Origin: Lactobacillaceae bacterium
GTDB taxonomy: Bacteria > Bacillota > Bacilli > Lactobacillales > Lactobacillaceae
Assembly (NCBI GenBank): GCA_031261865.1
Contig: JAISIV010000132.1
Location: forward strand, 1-21,981
Reading direction: 5' to 3'
DNA: 21,981 nt
Shown: piece after piece, positions 13,371-21,576 of the stretch
Position numbering within the stretch: the first letter of the stretch is position 1
Layout: every line of letters begins with the position of its first letter
Notes under the pieces: generated by a model
The model's database searches: none
What the model saw: only the letters and a program-made list of their open reading frames with translations
What the model was told of the DNA's origin: nothing
Position numbers and translations under genes: made by a program

Positions 13371-15062
13371 TTACATTTCTTGTGGTGCCTTGACTCCCAA
13401 AAGAGCTAGACCAGATTCAAGGATAGTTGACACTGATTTAATGAGAGTTAATCGTGCATTCAACCCATCATCTTCAACCAAAATTTTAGTATTCGCGTAG
13501 TACGAATTGAATTGTCTACTTAAACTCAAAAGATATTTAGCGACAATACTTGGATCTCTTTGATCAAAAGCTCTTTTTACGATATTAGGGTAATCAAGCA
13601 TTTTTGAAACAACTTCCCAACTTTGATCATCGGACAACCCGCCTTCAAGATTGAAACTACCTGCTTTACGCAAAATACTATGGATACGAGCATTAGCGTA
13701 TTGAACGTATGGCCCGGTATCACCTTCAAAACGGACAATCTCATTAATATCAAAATCAATGGTTAAATTGCGGTCATTCTCCAAATCGTTGAAGATTACC
13801 GCCCCAACCCCGACTGCTTCAGCGACTTCTTTTTTATTACTTAAATCAGGATTTTTTTGTTCAATTTGTTCGAGCGCCAATTGACTCGCTGAATTCAAAA
13901 CATCAACTAATGGAACAACATTTCCTTTTCGCGAACTCATTTTAGAACCATTAAAAGTAATCAATCCAAAGCTAACGTGTTCCATTTCGTCTGACCAGGC
14001 GAAACCAGCTAACTTCAAAATTGCCTTAAGTTGAGCGAAATGTTCTCTTTGTTCAGCACCAACTACATAAAGCGATTGATCGAAATGATAATGATCTTTT
14101 CGATAGATAGCTGTTGCCAAATCACGAGTCATATACAAAGTCGCCCCGTCGGAGCGCCTAATCATGGCAATTGGCAAATTAGAATCAGGTAACAAAGTTG
14201 GTAAGTCAACTATTTCAGCACCTTGAGATACAGTAATTAGATTCTTGTCTTTTAGCAAGTCAATTACGGCATCCATTTTGTCGTTATAGAATGATTCTCC
14301 CGTGTATGCATCAAAATCAATTTCCAAACGTTCATAAATATCAGTAAATTCTTTCAAAGAGGATTCACTAATAATTTTCCATAAGTCTAGCGCTTCTTGA
14401 TCGCCGTCTTCTAGCATTTTAAACCAGCGACGTCCCTCGTCAGCAACGCTTTCATCTTCTTTAGCTGCTTGATTGATGCGGACGTATAACTTTACTAATT
14501 CATCAATTGAATAGTCTTGAATCGGTTTGTCACCCCACATTTTATATGCGGCAATCATCAATCCAAATTGGGTTCCCCAATCCCCAAGATGGTTGACTTT
14601 ATCAACGTGATACCCGTTAGCTTTCGCCAAATTGGAAAGGGTGTTTCCAATAACTGTTGAACGGAGATGACCCATGCTCATCGGTTTTGCAATATTCGGT
14701 GAGGACATATCAATGACTACTTCTTTATCTTGGCCATCATTGTTGAATCCATAATCGCCCAAGGCTTGATCGATTTGGGAAAATAGCTCTGAACTTGCGT
14801 CTTTACGGTTTAAGAAAAAGTTTAGATAAGGACCTTTTGCCTCGACTTTTTCGAATAGTGGATCTTGAATTTCAGCGGCTAAATTTTGAGCGATCTCGGC
14901 AGGATTTTGATGCCTGATTTTAGCTAACTGGAAAACTGGAAAAGAAAAATCACCGTTCTCGATTTGCTTTGGACGCTCAATCATCGCTTGGATTTGTCGT
15001 CGTTCTAAATCGGGACTTACCTTTTTTGTTAATAATTCTGTAATTTGGTCGGTAATTTGCAT
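13371..15062 (-). CDS. argS: Arginyl-tRNA synthetase
   Basis: Class I synthetase charging tRNA-Arg, 563 residues. The N-terminal tRNA-binding domain is followed by the catalytic core with SSPNIAKPMSMGHLRSTVIGN (HIGH motif as SMGH), LGDWGTQFG, VVGAEQREHF and KMSSRKG, and a DALR-type C-terminal domain. ATG at 15062 gives the expected N-terminus (MQITDQITELL). An in-frame TTG at 15107 lies in the T-tract of the upstream terminator and is unlikely. AAAAGG is only one base from the ATG, too close for normal Shine-Dalgarno use, while TATACT lies 7 nt upstream, so the RNA may be leaderless. A tRNA-Arg gene is elsewhere in this window. No T-box leader is present. Confidence 0.95.
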   Translation of the reverse strand: MQITDQITELLTKKVSPDLERRQIQAMIERPKQIENGDFSFPVFQLAKIRHQNPAEIAQNLAAEIQDPLFEKVEAKGPYLNFFLNRKDASSELFSQIDQALGDYGFNNDGQDKEVVIDMSSPNIAKPMSMGHLRSTVIGNTLSNLAKANGYHVDKVNHLGDWGTQFGLMIAAYKMWGDKPIQDYSIDELVKLYVRINQAAKEDESVADEGRRWFKMLEDGDQEALDLWKIISESSLKEFTDIYERLEIDFDAYTGESFYNDKMDAVIDLLKDKNLITVSQGAEIVDLPTLLPDSNLPIAMIRRSDGATLYMTRDLATAIYRKDHYHFDQSLYVVGAEQREHFAQLKAILKLAGFAWSDEMEHVSFGLITFNGSKMSSRKGNVVPLVDVLNSASQLALEQIEQKNPDLSNKKEVAEAVGVGAVIFNDLENDRNLTIDFDINEIVRFEGDTGPYVQYANARIHSILRKAGSFNLEGGLSDDQSWEVVSKMLDYPNIVKRAFDQRDPSIVAKYLLSLSRQFNSYYANTKILVEDDGLNARLTLIKSVSTILESGLALLGVKAPQEM

Positions 15063-15105
15063 ACCTTTTAGTATATAACACCGGTCTTTACAAAATTTTG
15101 ATAAC

Positions 15106-15132
15106 AAAAAAAGCTGATTAAAAATCAGCTTT
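15106..15132 (-). terminator. Intrinsic terminator of the murE-DUF2187 operon
   Basis: Minus-strand AAAGCTGATT (15123-15132) pairs perfectly with AATCAGCTTT (15110-15119), 10 bp, loop of 3 nt, then a T-run. The 5' arm contains the last codon and the TGA stop of the DUF2187-like gene. Confidence 0.88.
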
Positions 15133-15400
15133 CATCCTCATCTTTTTCAGGTGGTTTTGGACCTTTTTTAATGATCTCAGCAGCATCCATACGAACAACT
15201 GCTCTGTGATTCATTTCTGTAATTGTAATAGTGTCTTCCTTATCGTAATCAGTGACTTCGATTAGAAGAGAAGCGTCGTAAATTTTCTTAATCAAACCAG
15301 TAAAAGGATGTTGAATTTGTCCGTAAGCTGGGGCAACAATTACATCATCTAGCCAGTATTGATAAGTGTCATTTAGTGTTTCTTTGGATTTTAATGCCAT
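15125..15400 (-). CDS. DUF2187-like small protein
   Basis: 91 residues. The central segment HPFTGLIKKIYDASLLIEVTDYD with NHRAVVRMDAAEII resembles the KOW/SH3-like DUF2187 (YkvS) family, in which a short beta-barrel is predicted. The C-terminus is charged (KKGPKPPEKDEDES). No catalytic motif. ATG at 15400 follows the murE stop by 2 nt, with a weak TAGGA ribosome site, so translation is likely coupled to murE. Its own stop lies within the operon terminator. The family assignment is by remembered pattern; the role is unknown. Confidence 0.75.
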   Translation of the reverse strand: MALKSKETLNDTYQYWLDDVIVAPAYGQIQHPFTGLIKKIYDASLLIEVTDYDKEDTITITEMNHRAVVRMDAAEIIKKGPKPPEKDEDES

Positions 15401-15402
15401 TC

Positions 15403-16839
15403 CTATAGTTTACCATCCTTAACGTATTGTTCGGCGATTTGGTAGTCCCCTTGATATGGAGTATCGACTCCGTTAATTTTTTGGTACAGGTCTTCACCCT
15501 TAGCAGCTAGGACGACTAAGTCTTCTTTTGAAGCCGAATCGATAGCAAATTTGATGGCTTCTTTACGGTCTTCGATGTAATCTACTTTAACCTTGGTGTT
15601 TGTGATATTTGCTTTTATTTCGTCTGCAATCATTTTTGGATCTTCAAAGCCGGGGTCATCAGAGGACAATATAGCTACATCAGCGAATTCAGAAATAGCT
15701 TTGCCGAAGCCTTCCCTTCTATTTTGACCTTTGTTACCGGTAGAACCTAAAACAATAATGATTTTGCCTTTCGGTTCTAGACGAGTTTTCAAAAAAAGCA
15801 TCAAATGTTTTAACGAGTCATAGTTATGGGCGTAATCAACGAACACGATTCCATGGTCCTGAGTTTGAATTTTTAACATACGACCCGGTATATTTTCAAT
15901 TGGAATCAGTTCTTGACTAAAACATAAGCCGAGAATTTCAATAGTCTTTAGAGCAAATATTGCATTTAGTACATTGAAATCACCTGGGATTAATAGTTCA
16001 TATTTATGATTTTCAAATTCGAAAACAGAGTGTGACAAATTTGACGCTAATGTCTGGTATTCATCGGATGAAATAACCACATCTTTTTGAGCATTGCCTA
16101 AAAATTGATCTTTATAAAAATCATCCCCGTTAACTAGCATCACCCGACTGTTTTTAGACAATTCAACTTTTTTTTCTAAATAATCTTCAAAAGTCGGATG
16201 CTCGTTTTGACCGACGTGGTCTTCAGAGATATTCAAAAAAATACCGACATCAAAAGTCAATCCAAACACTCTATTTTTCAAGTAAGCCTGGGAGCTGACT
16301 TCCATAACCAAGTATTTAACCCCGGCGTCGACTGCTTTAGCCATATTTGAAAATAAGTCGTAGGATTCAGGCGTTGTCAAATGCGACTTATAAGAAATAT
16401 CGGCACCGATTTTAGTCTCGATAGTTGAAAACAAAGCGACATTTTCTTTTCCTAATAAATTGAATAATAAAGAATAAAGAATATAGGAAGTTGAAGTTTT
16501 ACCTTTAGTTCCGGTAATACCAATAATTTCGAGGTTTTCTTGTGGGTTATTAAAAAAGAGAGCCGATAATGCGGCCAATGTTTTTTGTTCATCTTTAACG
16601 ATAATTTGAGGAATCGAGATTTCTTTTCTTACCGTGGTGACAATCGCCGTTGCACCTTTTTTAACGGCATCCAAAATATATTGATCTTTAATATTTCCTT
16701 TGACCACGAACAACGTATCATTTCTTGTGACGCTATTTGAGTTATATTGCAAATCCTCGAATGAGATTTGATCGACATCTGATTCGACTAACAGATTTTT
16801 AAATGTCAATTGATTGATGATGTCTTCTGTCTTAAACAT
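15403..16839 (-). CDS. murE: UDP-N-acetylmuramoyl-tripeptide synthetase (MurE, probably lysine-adding)
   Basis: Cytoplasmic peptidoglycan precursor ligase, 478 residues. The ATP-binding P-loop is GITGTKGKTST (107-117). Then come the UDP-MurNAc-binding TTPES (155-159), MEVSSQAY, the likely carbamylated lysine in KKVELSK (223-229), VDYAHNYDSL and STGNKGQNRR. The amino-acid selectivity motif is DDPGFEDP (394-401). Diaminopimelate-type enzymes have DNPR, with the arginine contacting the extra carboxylate, so this enzyme should add L-lysine (or ornithine), typical of lactobacilli. ATG at 16839 has no ribosome site; TAAAAT lies 6 nt upstream, compatible with a leaderless transcript. It diverges from the permease gene across only 35 bp and lies outside any division cluster. 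Confidence 0.93.
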   Translation of the reverse strand: MFKTEDIINQLTFKNLLVESDVDQISFEDLQYNSNSVTRNDTLFVVKGNIKDQYILDAVKKGATAIVTTVRKEISIPQIIVKDEQKTLAALSALFFNNPQENLEIIGITGTKGKTSTSYILYSLLFNLLGKENVALFSTIETKIGADISYKSHLTTPESYDLFSNMAKAVDAGVKYLVMEVSSQAYLKNRVFGLTFDVGIFLNISEDHVGQNEHPTFEDYLEKKVELSKNSRVMLVNGDDFYKDQFLGNAQKDVVISSDEYQTLASNLSHSVFEFENHKYELLIPGDFNVLNAIFALKTIEILGLCFSQELIPIENIPGRMLKIQTQDHGIVFVDYAHNYDSLKHLMLFLKTRLEPKGKIIIVLGSTGNKGQNRREGFGKAISEFADVAILSSDDPGFEDPKMIADEIKANITNTKVKVDYIEDRKEAIKFAIDSASKEDLVVLAAKGEDLYQKINGVDTPYQGDYQIAEQYVKDGKL

Positions 16840-16854
16840 AAAAATATTTTAAGT

Positions 16855-16873
16855 CATTATGGGAAAATTACCC
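16855..16873. promoter_or_regulatory. Possible operator between murE and the permease
   Basis: GGGAAAATTACCC (16861-16873) is an imperfect palindrome ending one base before the permease ATG. The overlapping stretch 16855-16869 matches the CodY consensus AATTTTCWGAAAATT at 11 of 15 positions on the minus strand. Both may be chance in AT-rich DNA. Confidence 0.25.
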
Positions 16874-16874
16874 T

Positions 16875-18116
16875 ATGAATAAAATGTTTTCAAGCAATAC
16901 TCTTTTTTTAATGGGTGTTAATTCAATTATTGGGTCTGGAATCTTTGTGCTTTCCGGAAAATTATTTATTGACGCTGGCAGCTTTAGTTTAGTGCTTATC
17001 ATTCTAGCTGGTCTCATATCAACGATTATTGCCTTTAGCTATGCCCAGTTGGCTAAAATTTTTCCAGAGGGCGGTGGAACATGGGTTTACGCTAATAAAA
17101 CCTTTGGAAATTTTTGGGGTTTTTTCGCAGGCGCATTTGATTGGTTATTTGGGATCACTACGTTAGCCGTAGAAACCAAGGCAATGCTGCTAGTTGCCCA
17201 AATGCTATGGCCAAATGTCAATAGTTCTCTTTTGTCGATATCGGGGATGTCACTCTTATTGATTTTGATGATCATTAATTTATTCGGGCAATCAGCCGTC
17301 ACTTGGTTAGATGATTTAACCAGCGGTCTAAAAATTACCTTAATTGTGGTTTTCGTAGTAATTGGTTTGATTTTTGCTAATTGGAAAAACCTTAACCCTA
17401 TATCAATGCATATATTTTCTAATCTGGGTAATCTCGGAAACGGATTTACTTCTGCTTTCTTTTTGTTTGCTGGTTTTTCATTCATTCCAATTCATGCCAA
17501 TCAGTTGAAAAACGGAGCTAACGTAATCGAGAAATTGATTCTACAGGTAATGGCGTTTGTCACCCTATTTTTTTTACTAGTCCAACTGGCCAGTATTTTA
17601 CTACTGGATTCAAATGCTTTAAACGTCAACATTCCTGCCGCGGCAGAACTCCTAAAAGTTGGTGGAATATTTGCCAGAAACCTATTCTTGTTTGGCCTAT
17701 TAATTAGTATTTTTGGAGTTGTCATCAACGCTTCATTTAATGCGCCTGACGTGTTAACTACTTTGGCAGCAAATCACGATGTAATTCCATCCACTATTTC
17801 CAAAGAAAACAAATTCGGTTCAGCAGTTATTCCTACTCTTGTAACCGGTTTTGGTTCAGTATTACTATTAGCTTCGAACAACTATGCCTTGTTAGTATCA
17901 CTAACTGTATTATTCAGTTTGATGATTTATTCAGTAACTGTCATGAGCGCAATATTCAACGATAAAGGTGAAAGAAAATTAGATCGCATTGTAAATCTGA
18001 TAGCAATTCCTTCTCTTTTAATATTGGTAATTAGTTTGACGATCCAAAGTATTGTTATCGGAATTATTTTATTCGCCTTAATTAGCGGCCTTTATTTTTA
18101 CTGGTCAAAAGCATAA
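16875..18116 (+). CDS. APC-family amino-acid permease
   Basis: 413 residues, very hydrophobic, with about 12 predicted membrane helices. TM1 carries the APC substrate-backbone motif GSGIFV in GVNSIIGSGIFVLSG (residues 13-27). TM2 is followed by the conserved loop AQLAKIFPEGGGTWVYA. This is the APC superfamily of secondary amino-acid transporters; the substrate cannot be read from sequence. ATG at 16875 is taken as the start; ATG at 16884 is an in-frame alternative. Neither has a good ribosome site. The gene diverges from murE over 35 bp, and its promoter must lie there or inside the start of murE. It ends 18 nt before the ABC importer genes and has no terminator. Confidence 0.88.
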   Translation: MNKMFSSNTLFLMGVNSIIGSGIFVLSGKLFIDAGSFSLVLIILAGLISTIIAFSYAQLAKIFPEGGGTWVYANKTFGNFWGFFAGAFDWLFGITTLAVETKAMLLVAQMLWPNVNSSLLSISGMSLLLILMIINLFGQSAVTWLDDLTSGLKITLIVVFVVIGLIFANWKNLNPISMHIFSNLGNLGNGFTSAFFLFAGFSFIPIHANQLKNGANVIEKLILQVMAFVTLFFLLVQLASILLLDSNALNVNIPAAAELLKVGGIFARNLFLFGLLISIFGVVINASFNAPDVLTTLAANHDVIPSTISKENKFGSAVIPTLVTGFGSVLLLASNNYALLVSLTVLFSLMIYSVTVMSAIFNDKGERKLDRIVNLIAIPSLLILVISLTIQSIVIGIILFALISGLYFYWSKA

Positions 18117-18143
18117 TTTTATTACAATGTATTAGTGATAAAA
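18117..18143. promoter_or_regulatory. Inverted repeat at the start of the metal ABC operon
   Basis: TTTTATTAC (18117-18125) and GTGATAAAA (18135-18143) form an inverted repeat matching at 8 of 9 positions with a 9-bp spacer. It spans a -10-like TACAAT (18123-18128) and the GTG start of the ATPase. The position would suit a metal-responsive repressor, but it does not match any operator I can name with confidence. Confidence 0.35.
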
Positions 18144-18770
18144 ATTAACGATTTATCAATCAAATATGACAGCAATGTTGTGTTCGACAACCTCTCCATC
18201 TCATTTCCACAAGGTGCTCTAATCGGTTTGATTGGGCCTAATGGTGCTGGTAAAAGTACTTTAATTAAAGCAATTGATCGAGAAATCCCTTTTAGTGGAA
18301 CGATCGATATTAATGGCGCACGTATTGCCCGAGTGTTTCAAAAGCCAACTTTTAACCCGGTCTTTCCTATGTCAATTCGAGAGCTCTTGACAGATATCAA
18401 TTCGGACTTCAAAGACATTGTTGCTACTCTCCATTTGTCTGAAGTTTTAGATAAACAATTAACTGAGGTTTCGGGTGGACAAAGCCAAAAGGCCTTGGTT
18501 GCTAGGGCACTACTTTTAGACGCCGATATTTTGTTATTTGATGAACCTTTGGTAGGAGTCGACAAAGTCAGCGAAAAAGAAATCTTTAAAGCCTTAAAAA
18601 ATGAAGTTGCTAAAAATAAAACCGTCATTGTGAGCCATCATGATTTGTCGACTTTAGAACTGTATTTTGATTACTTAGTCTTTTTGAACCACCAAATTAT
18701 AGCTCAAGGAGCAACCGAGAAAGTTCTCAACCATACCAACTTAAAAAATACCTTTGGAGCAACGTTATGA
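18135..18770 (+). CDS. ABC transporter ATPase, manganese/zinc family
   Basis: 211 residues, the nucleotide-binding subunit of a metal importer. Walker A is GPNGAGKST (33-41), the signature VSGGQSQKALVARALL, Walker B ILLFDEPLVGVD, and the switch histidine VSHHD. It is a little shorter than typical family members (about 240). The start is GTG at 18135, with no ribosome site; TACAAT ends 6 nt upstream, compatible with a leaderless transcript. The stop overlaps the permease start (ATGA). The substrate class is inferred from the two downstream genes. Confidence 0.9.
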   Translation: MIKINDLSIKYDSNVVFDNLSISFPQGALIGLIGPNGAGKSTLIKAIDREIPFSGTIDINGARIARVFQKPTFNPVFPMSIRELLTDINSDFKDIVATLHLSEVLDKQLTEVSGGQSQKALVARALLLDADILLFDEPLVGVDKVSEKEIFKALKNEVAKNKTVIVSHHDLSTLELYFDYLVFLNHQIIAQGATEKVLNHTNLKNTFGATL

Positions 18771-19579
18771 TCGGACAATTTATTTCAGACCTAACTGAAT
18801 TCCAATTTCTACAAATAGCTCTTCTTTCACTTTTATTAATCTCCATTACTTCAAGTGTGATTGGCAGTTTTGCAATAGTCAGCGGAAATGCACTTCAAAC
18901 AGATGCCTTGGGTCATGCCGTAATTCCTGGAGTAGTTCTCTCAATGATTTTTAAAGTTCCAATATTAATTGGAGCCCTAGTTTTCGGTTTTTTAGCAAAT
19001 TGGTTAATCAGCAAAATCCAATTAGAAAAGAGATTTTCAAAAGACGTATCCATAGGAATTGTATTAGCAACTTTCTTTTCCATCGGTACCGTGATTGTTT
19101 ATAGCTCAGGTTTGACTAGACAATACGAAGAAATTCTCTTTGGAAATGTTTTATCCGTTTCGAAATTTGATTTGGTAACAATTCTCTTGATTTCTATTGC
19201 AATCGTGACTATCGTCTATTTAAACTTCAAAAAATTAAAACTTGTTGCTTTTGATCCAGACTTTGCAAAAAGCATTGGTCTTTCGGTTGAAAAATATCAA
19301 AAACTTCTAATGATTGTTTCCACCATAGGAATTATTTTGGCAATTAAAAGCGTCGGTGTAATTCTTGTGAGTGCCTTTGTAGTTACAAACTCGGCATCGT
19401 CTAGGATTTTCTCTCATTCGTTTTCTGCGATGATTAATAATGCGGCAATCATAGGTGTTATTAATTCAATTCTTGGTTTATTTATTAGCTATAGTTTTGA
19501 TCTACCGGCTGGACCAACCATCATATTATTAGACGGAGTTTTGTTCTTCATTTTGTTTTTATTTAGGAGGGTTTCATGA
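18767..19579 (+). CDS. ABC transporter permease, ABC-3 metal family
   Basis: 270 residues with about 8 predicted membrane helices. The family signature of metal-type ABC-3 permeases is visible as SGNALQTDALGHAVIPGVVLS (about 44-64; usually DAISHAVLPG). The conserved central stretch FDPDFAKSIGLSVEKYQKLL and the later IIGVINSILGLFISYSFDLPAGPTIIL also fit. It forms the membrane channel with the upstream ATPase. It overlaps the ATPase and the binding-protein genes by 4 nt each (ATGA), so all three are translationally coupled. Confidence 0.92.
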   Translation: MIGQFISDLTEFQFLQIALLSLLLISITSSVIGSFAIVSGNALQTDALGHAVIPGVVLSMIFKVPILIGALVFGFLANWLISKIQLEKRFSKDVSIGIVLATFFSIGTVIVYSSGLTRQYEEILFGNVLSVSKFDLVTILLISIAIVTIVYLNFKKLKLVAFDPDFAKSIGLSVEKYQKLLMIVSTIGIILAIKSVGVILVSAFVVTNSASSRIFSHSFSAMINNAAIIGVINSILGLFISYSFDLPAGPTIILLDGVLFFILFLFRRVS

Positions 19580-20421
19580 AAAAAAAAATCGTGACAACAT
19601 TAGCTTTTACTCTGATTATCGTTGCTTCACTTCTAGTTATTTTTGCACCAAGTAAAAATAAAAATAACAGCAAGATATCCATAGTTACATCTAACGTGAT
19701 TTTAAAATCGATGGTTAATTCTATAGGTGGAAAATACGTTCAAGTGTCTTCCCTGACCACCAATGGCTCAGAAATTCATGATTTTAATCCCACTCCTAGT
19801 CAAATTAAGAAGCTGACACAGGCCGATTTATATATTAAAAACGGTTTAGGTCTTGAACCAAAACTTAACGATAAACCTAAAAAAACTTTGGTCGCGTCTG
19901 AAGGGATTCTTTCTGTGAAGTTCAAAGATGGAAACAAAAATCCCCATGCCTATTTATCATTTTTAGGCATCAGTACATATTTGAAAAACATTACCAGTGA
20001 GCTAATTGAAATTGATACTTCACACAAATCTTTTTATGAAGCCAATTTAAAAAATCAACTGATTGAACTTCAAAAACTTGAAAAGAAGTACTTGTCTAAA
20101 GATCACGATTTTACGATCGTTACTGATGAAGATGCTTTTGCATATTTGGCCAAAGAATTAAAATTTGATAATCAATTTGTCGAACAAATTCTCTCAAACC
20201 AAAGTGTGTCGCCAAAGAAAATGGCAGACTTTATTAACCAACTAAAAAAAGAAAAAAATGTAAAACTACTTTCATCAGCAAATGAATCAAGTAAAACCTT
20301 GCAGACAATTGGAGACGGTATAGATAAAAAAATCTCCGGTTCAGTCTTCGTTGATGGTTTAGATAATAAAAAAGATTACCTCCAGACTTTCAAAGAAAAT
20401 CTAGAAGTAATCTACGAATAA
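19576..20421 (+). CDS. Metal ABC transporter substrate-binding protein, not a lipoprotein
   Basis: 281 residues of the ZnuA/PsaA cluster A-I family. The likely metal ligands are H68 (EIHDFNPTPSQIKKL), H124 (KNPHAYL), E193 (FVEQIL) and D260 (VFVDGL). A His-His-Glu-Asp set is the manganese-type arrangement (PsaA/MntC), whereas zinc proteins usually have a third histidine and a His-rich loop, absent here. Anchoring is odd: the N-terminus MKKKIVTTLAFTLIIVASLL has a membrane segment but no lipobox cysteine, so the protein is either tethered by an uncleaved segment or secreted. AGGAGG (19565-19570) precedes the ATG. The stop abuts the convergent nadR stop with no gap and no terminator. Confidence 0.88.
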   Translation: MKKKIVTTLAFTLIIVASLLVIFAPSKNKNNSKISIVTSNVILKSMVNSIGGKYVQVSSLTTNGSEIHDFNPTPSQIKKLTQADLYIKNGLGLEPKLNDKPKKTLVASEGILSVKFKDGNKNPHAYLSFLGISTYLKNITSELIEIDTSHKSFYEANLKNQLIELQKLEKKYLSKDHDFTIVTDEDAFAYLAKELKFDNQFVEQILSNQSVSPKKMADFINQLKKEKNVKLLSSANESSKTLQTIGDGIDKKISGSVFVDGLDNKKDYLQTFKENLEVIYE

Positions 20422-21561
20422 CTAAATTTTATGATGTTCAATATCGAAACCGGTATATTTTTCAATGGCGTCCATGGCCTGTAAATAACGACCATAATAT
20501 CCCACAGGATCTTCATTTGAGTTTGGGGCATCTAGAATAACTACTTTTGAACTAAAACCGTATTCCGATATCACCTTGAGTAATTCTTGGTGATATTTTT
20601 TTTGATCTATTGTTGATTTAGTAGTGTGGAATACTGTTCTATTCACGTCTTCAAAAGGTGGAATAATCAGAATTAAATCAATTTCTTCAGCAGCAATAGT
20701 AGTGTCATAAAGAGACGCAACCTTTGCTTGGTCTTCTGTCGATAAAACCAAATTCGAGAATGCTTTGACACTCATAACGTCACCATTGAAAATAGTTAAA
20801 CCGTTATTTGATGGAGAATTAATTTCATGACTGTTCCATTGATAAGTGGAAGTAATGATGTTGGCGAAGTCCTTTACGTTCATCTCGGAATCTGTAACAT
20901 TACTTTCTTCTTGATACTTTTCAACATAGTCTAAGCCAAAAGGAGCATTCGCTGAACGGGCTAAGCGTCTAATTAGAGTCGACTTACCAGAGTTAGCTCC
21001 TCCCATCACAACAACTTTTTGAACAAAGTGACGTCTAAACGATCTATTAATATAGTCCCAGTATTCCAACGGATTTTTTCGAATTTCAGTGGCCGAAATA
21101 TTTAGGATTGTCCGATCCATGACGGAAACCGTGTACTGGTTGGCCGGTAATCTTTTTTCAAGTTCCTTTTTATAATCCTCTTCTCCAGTATAAAAAGTGA
21201 TTTTGGCATCTGGATTAGATAAATGTTTTTTGACAATTCCTAACAATCTTTCAAGCCATTCATCCCACCCATTGGGCATTACAGGGAGATCATCTTCGTT
21301 CAACATGTCGACTTTTATCTGCCATTCGTCAGAGAAAGCTTGTCGAAGATATCTAAACCGTTTCTCCAAAGGAAGTCCAATTTGAGAGCCACGATCATCC
21401 TTATACCCAGAAGTTACCACTAAAACACCGTCGTTTAAAGCAGCTGCTTTATATATTTCAGCTTGATGACCTACGTGCAGAGGAGCAAAAGTTCCAAAAA
21501 AAACTCCAATTTTATCGCCTTGGAGTTTATCATTGTTTTTTATCAGATCGAGATTTTCCAT
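20422..21561 (-). CDS. nadR: NadR-type NMN adenylyltransferase / ribosylnicotinamide kinase
   Basis: 379 residues, two enzymes of NAD salvage in one chain. The N-terminal nucleotidyltransferase domain has GTFAPLHVGH (23-32) and ISATEIR (155-161), which bind ATP and NMN. The C-terminal kinase domain has the P-loop GGANSGKST (187-195). No helix-turn-helix precedes the first domain, so unlike the enteric protein this form should not act as a repressor. ATG at 21561 has no ribosome site; TATAAT (21569-21574) ends 7 nt upstream, in the gap after the preceding gene, again compatible with a leaderless transcript. A nicotinamide riboside transporter (PnuC) is not in the window. Confidence 0.92.
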   Translation of the reverse strand: MENLDLIKNNDKLQGDKIGVFFGTFAPLHVGHQAEIYKAAALNDGVLVVTSGYKDDRGSQIGLPLEKRFRYLRQAFSDEWQIKVDMLNEDDLPVMPNGWDEWLERLLGIVKKHLSNPDAKITFYTGEEDYKKELEKRLPANQYTVSVMDRTILNISATEIRKNPLEYWDYINRSFRRHFVQKVVVMGGANSGKSTLIRRLARSANAPFGLDYVEKYQEESNVTDSEMNVKDFANIITSTYQWNSHEINSPSNNGLTIFNGDVMSVKAFSNLVLSTEDQAKVASLYDTTIAAEEIDLILIIPPFEDVNRTVFHTTKSTIDQKKYHQELLKVISEYGFSSKVVILDAPNSNEDPVGYYGRYLQAMDAIEKYTGFDIEHHKI

Positions 21562-21576
21562 TGACGATATTATAAA

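Noticed and set aside
15063..15105. T-box riboswitch upstream of argS
   Set aside because: Only about 40 bases separate the upstream terminator from the start; there is no room for, or trace of, a T-box sequence.
15063..15107. An upstream TTG start for argS
   Set aside because: The TTG lies in the T-tract of the preceding terminator, has no ribosome site, and the added residues are not part of the ArgS family N-terminus.
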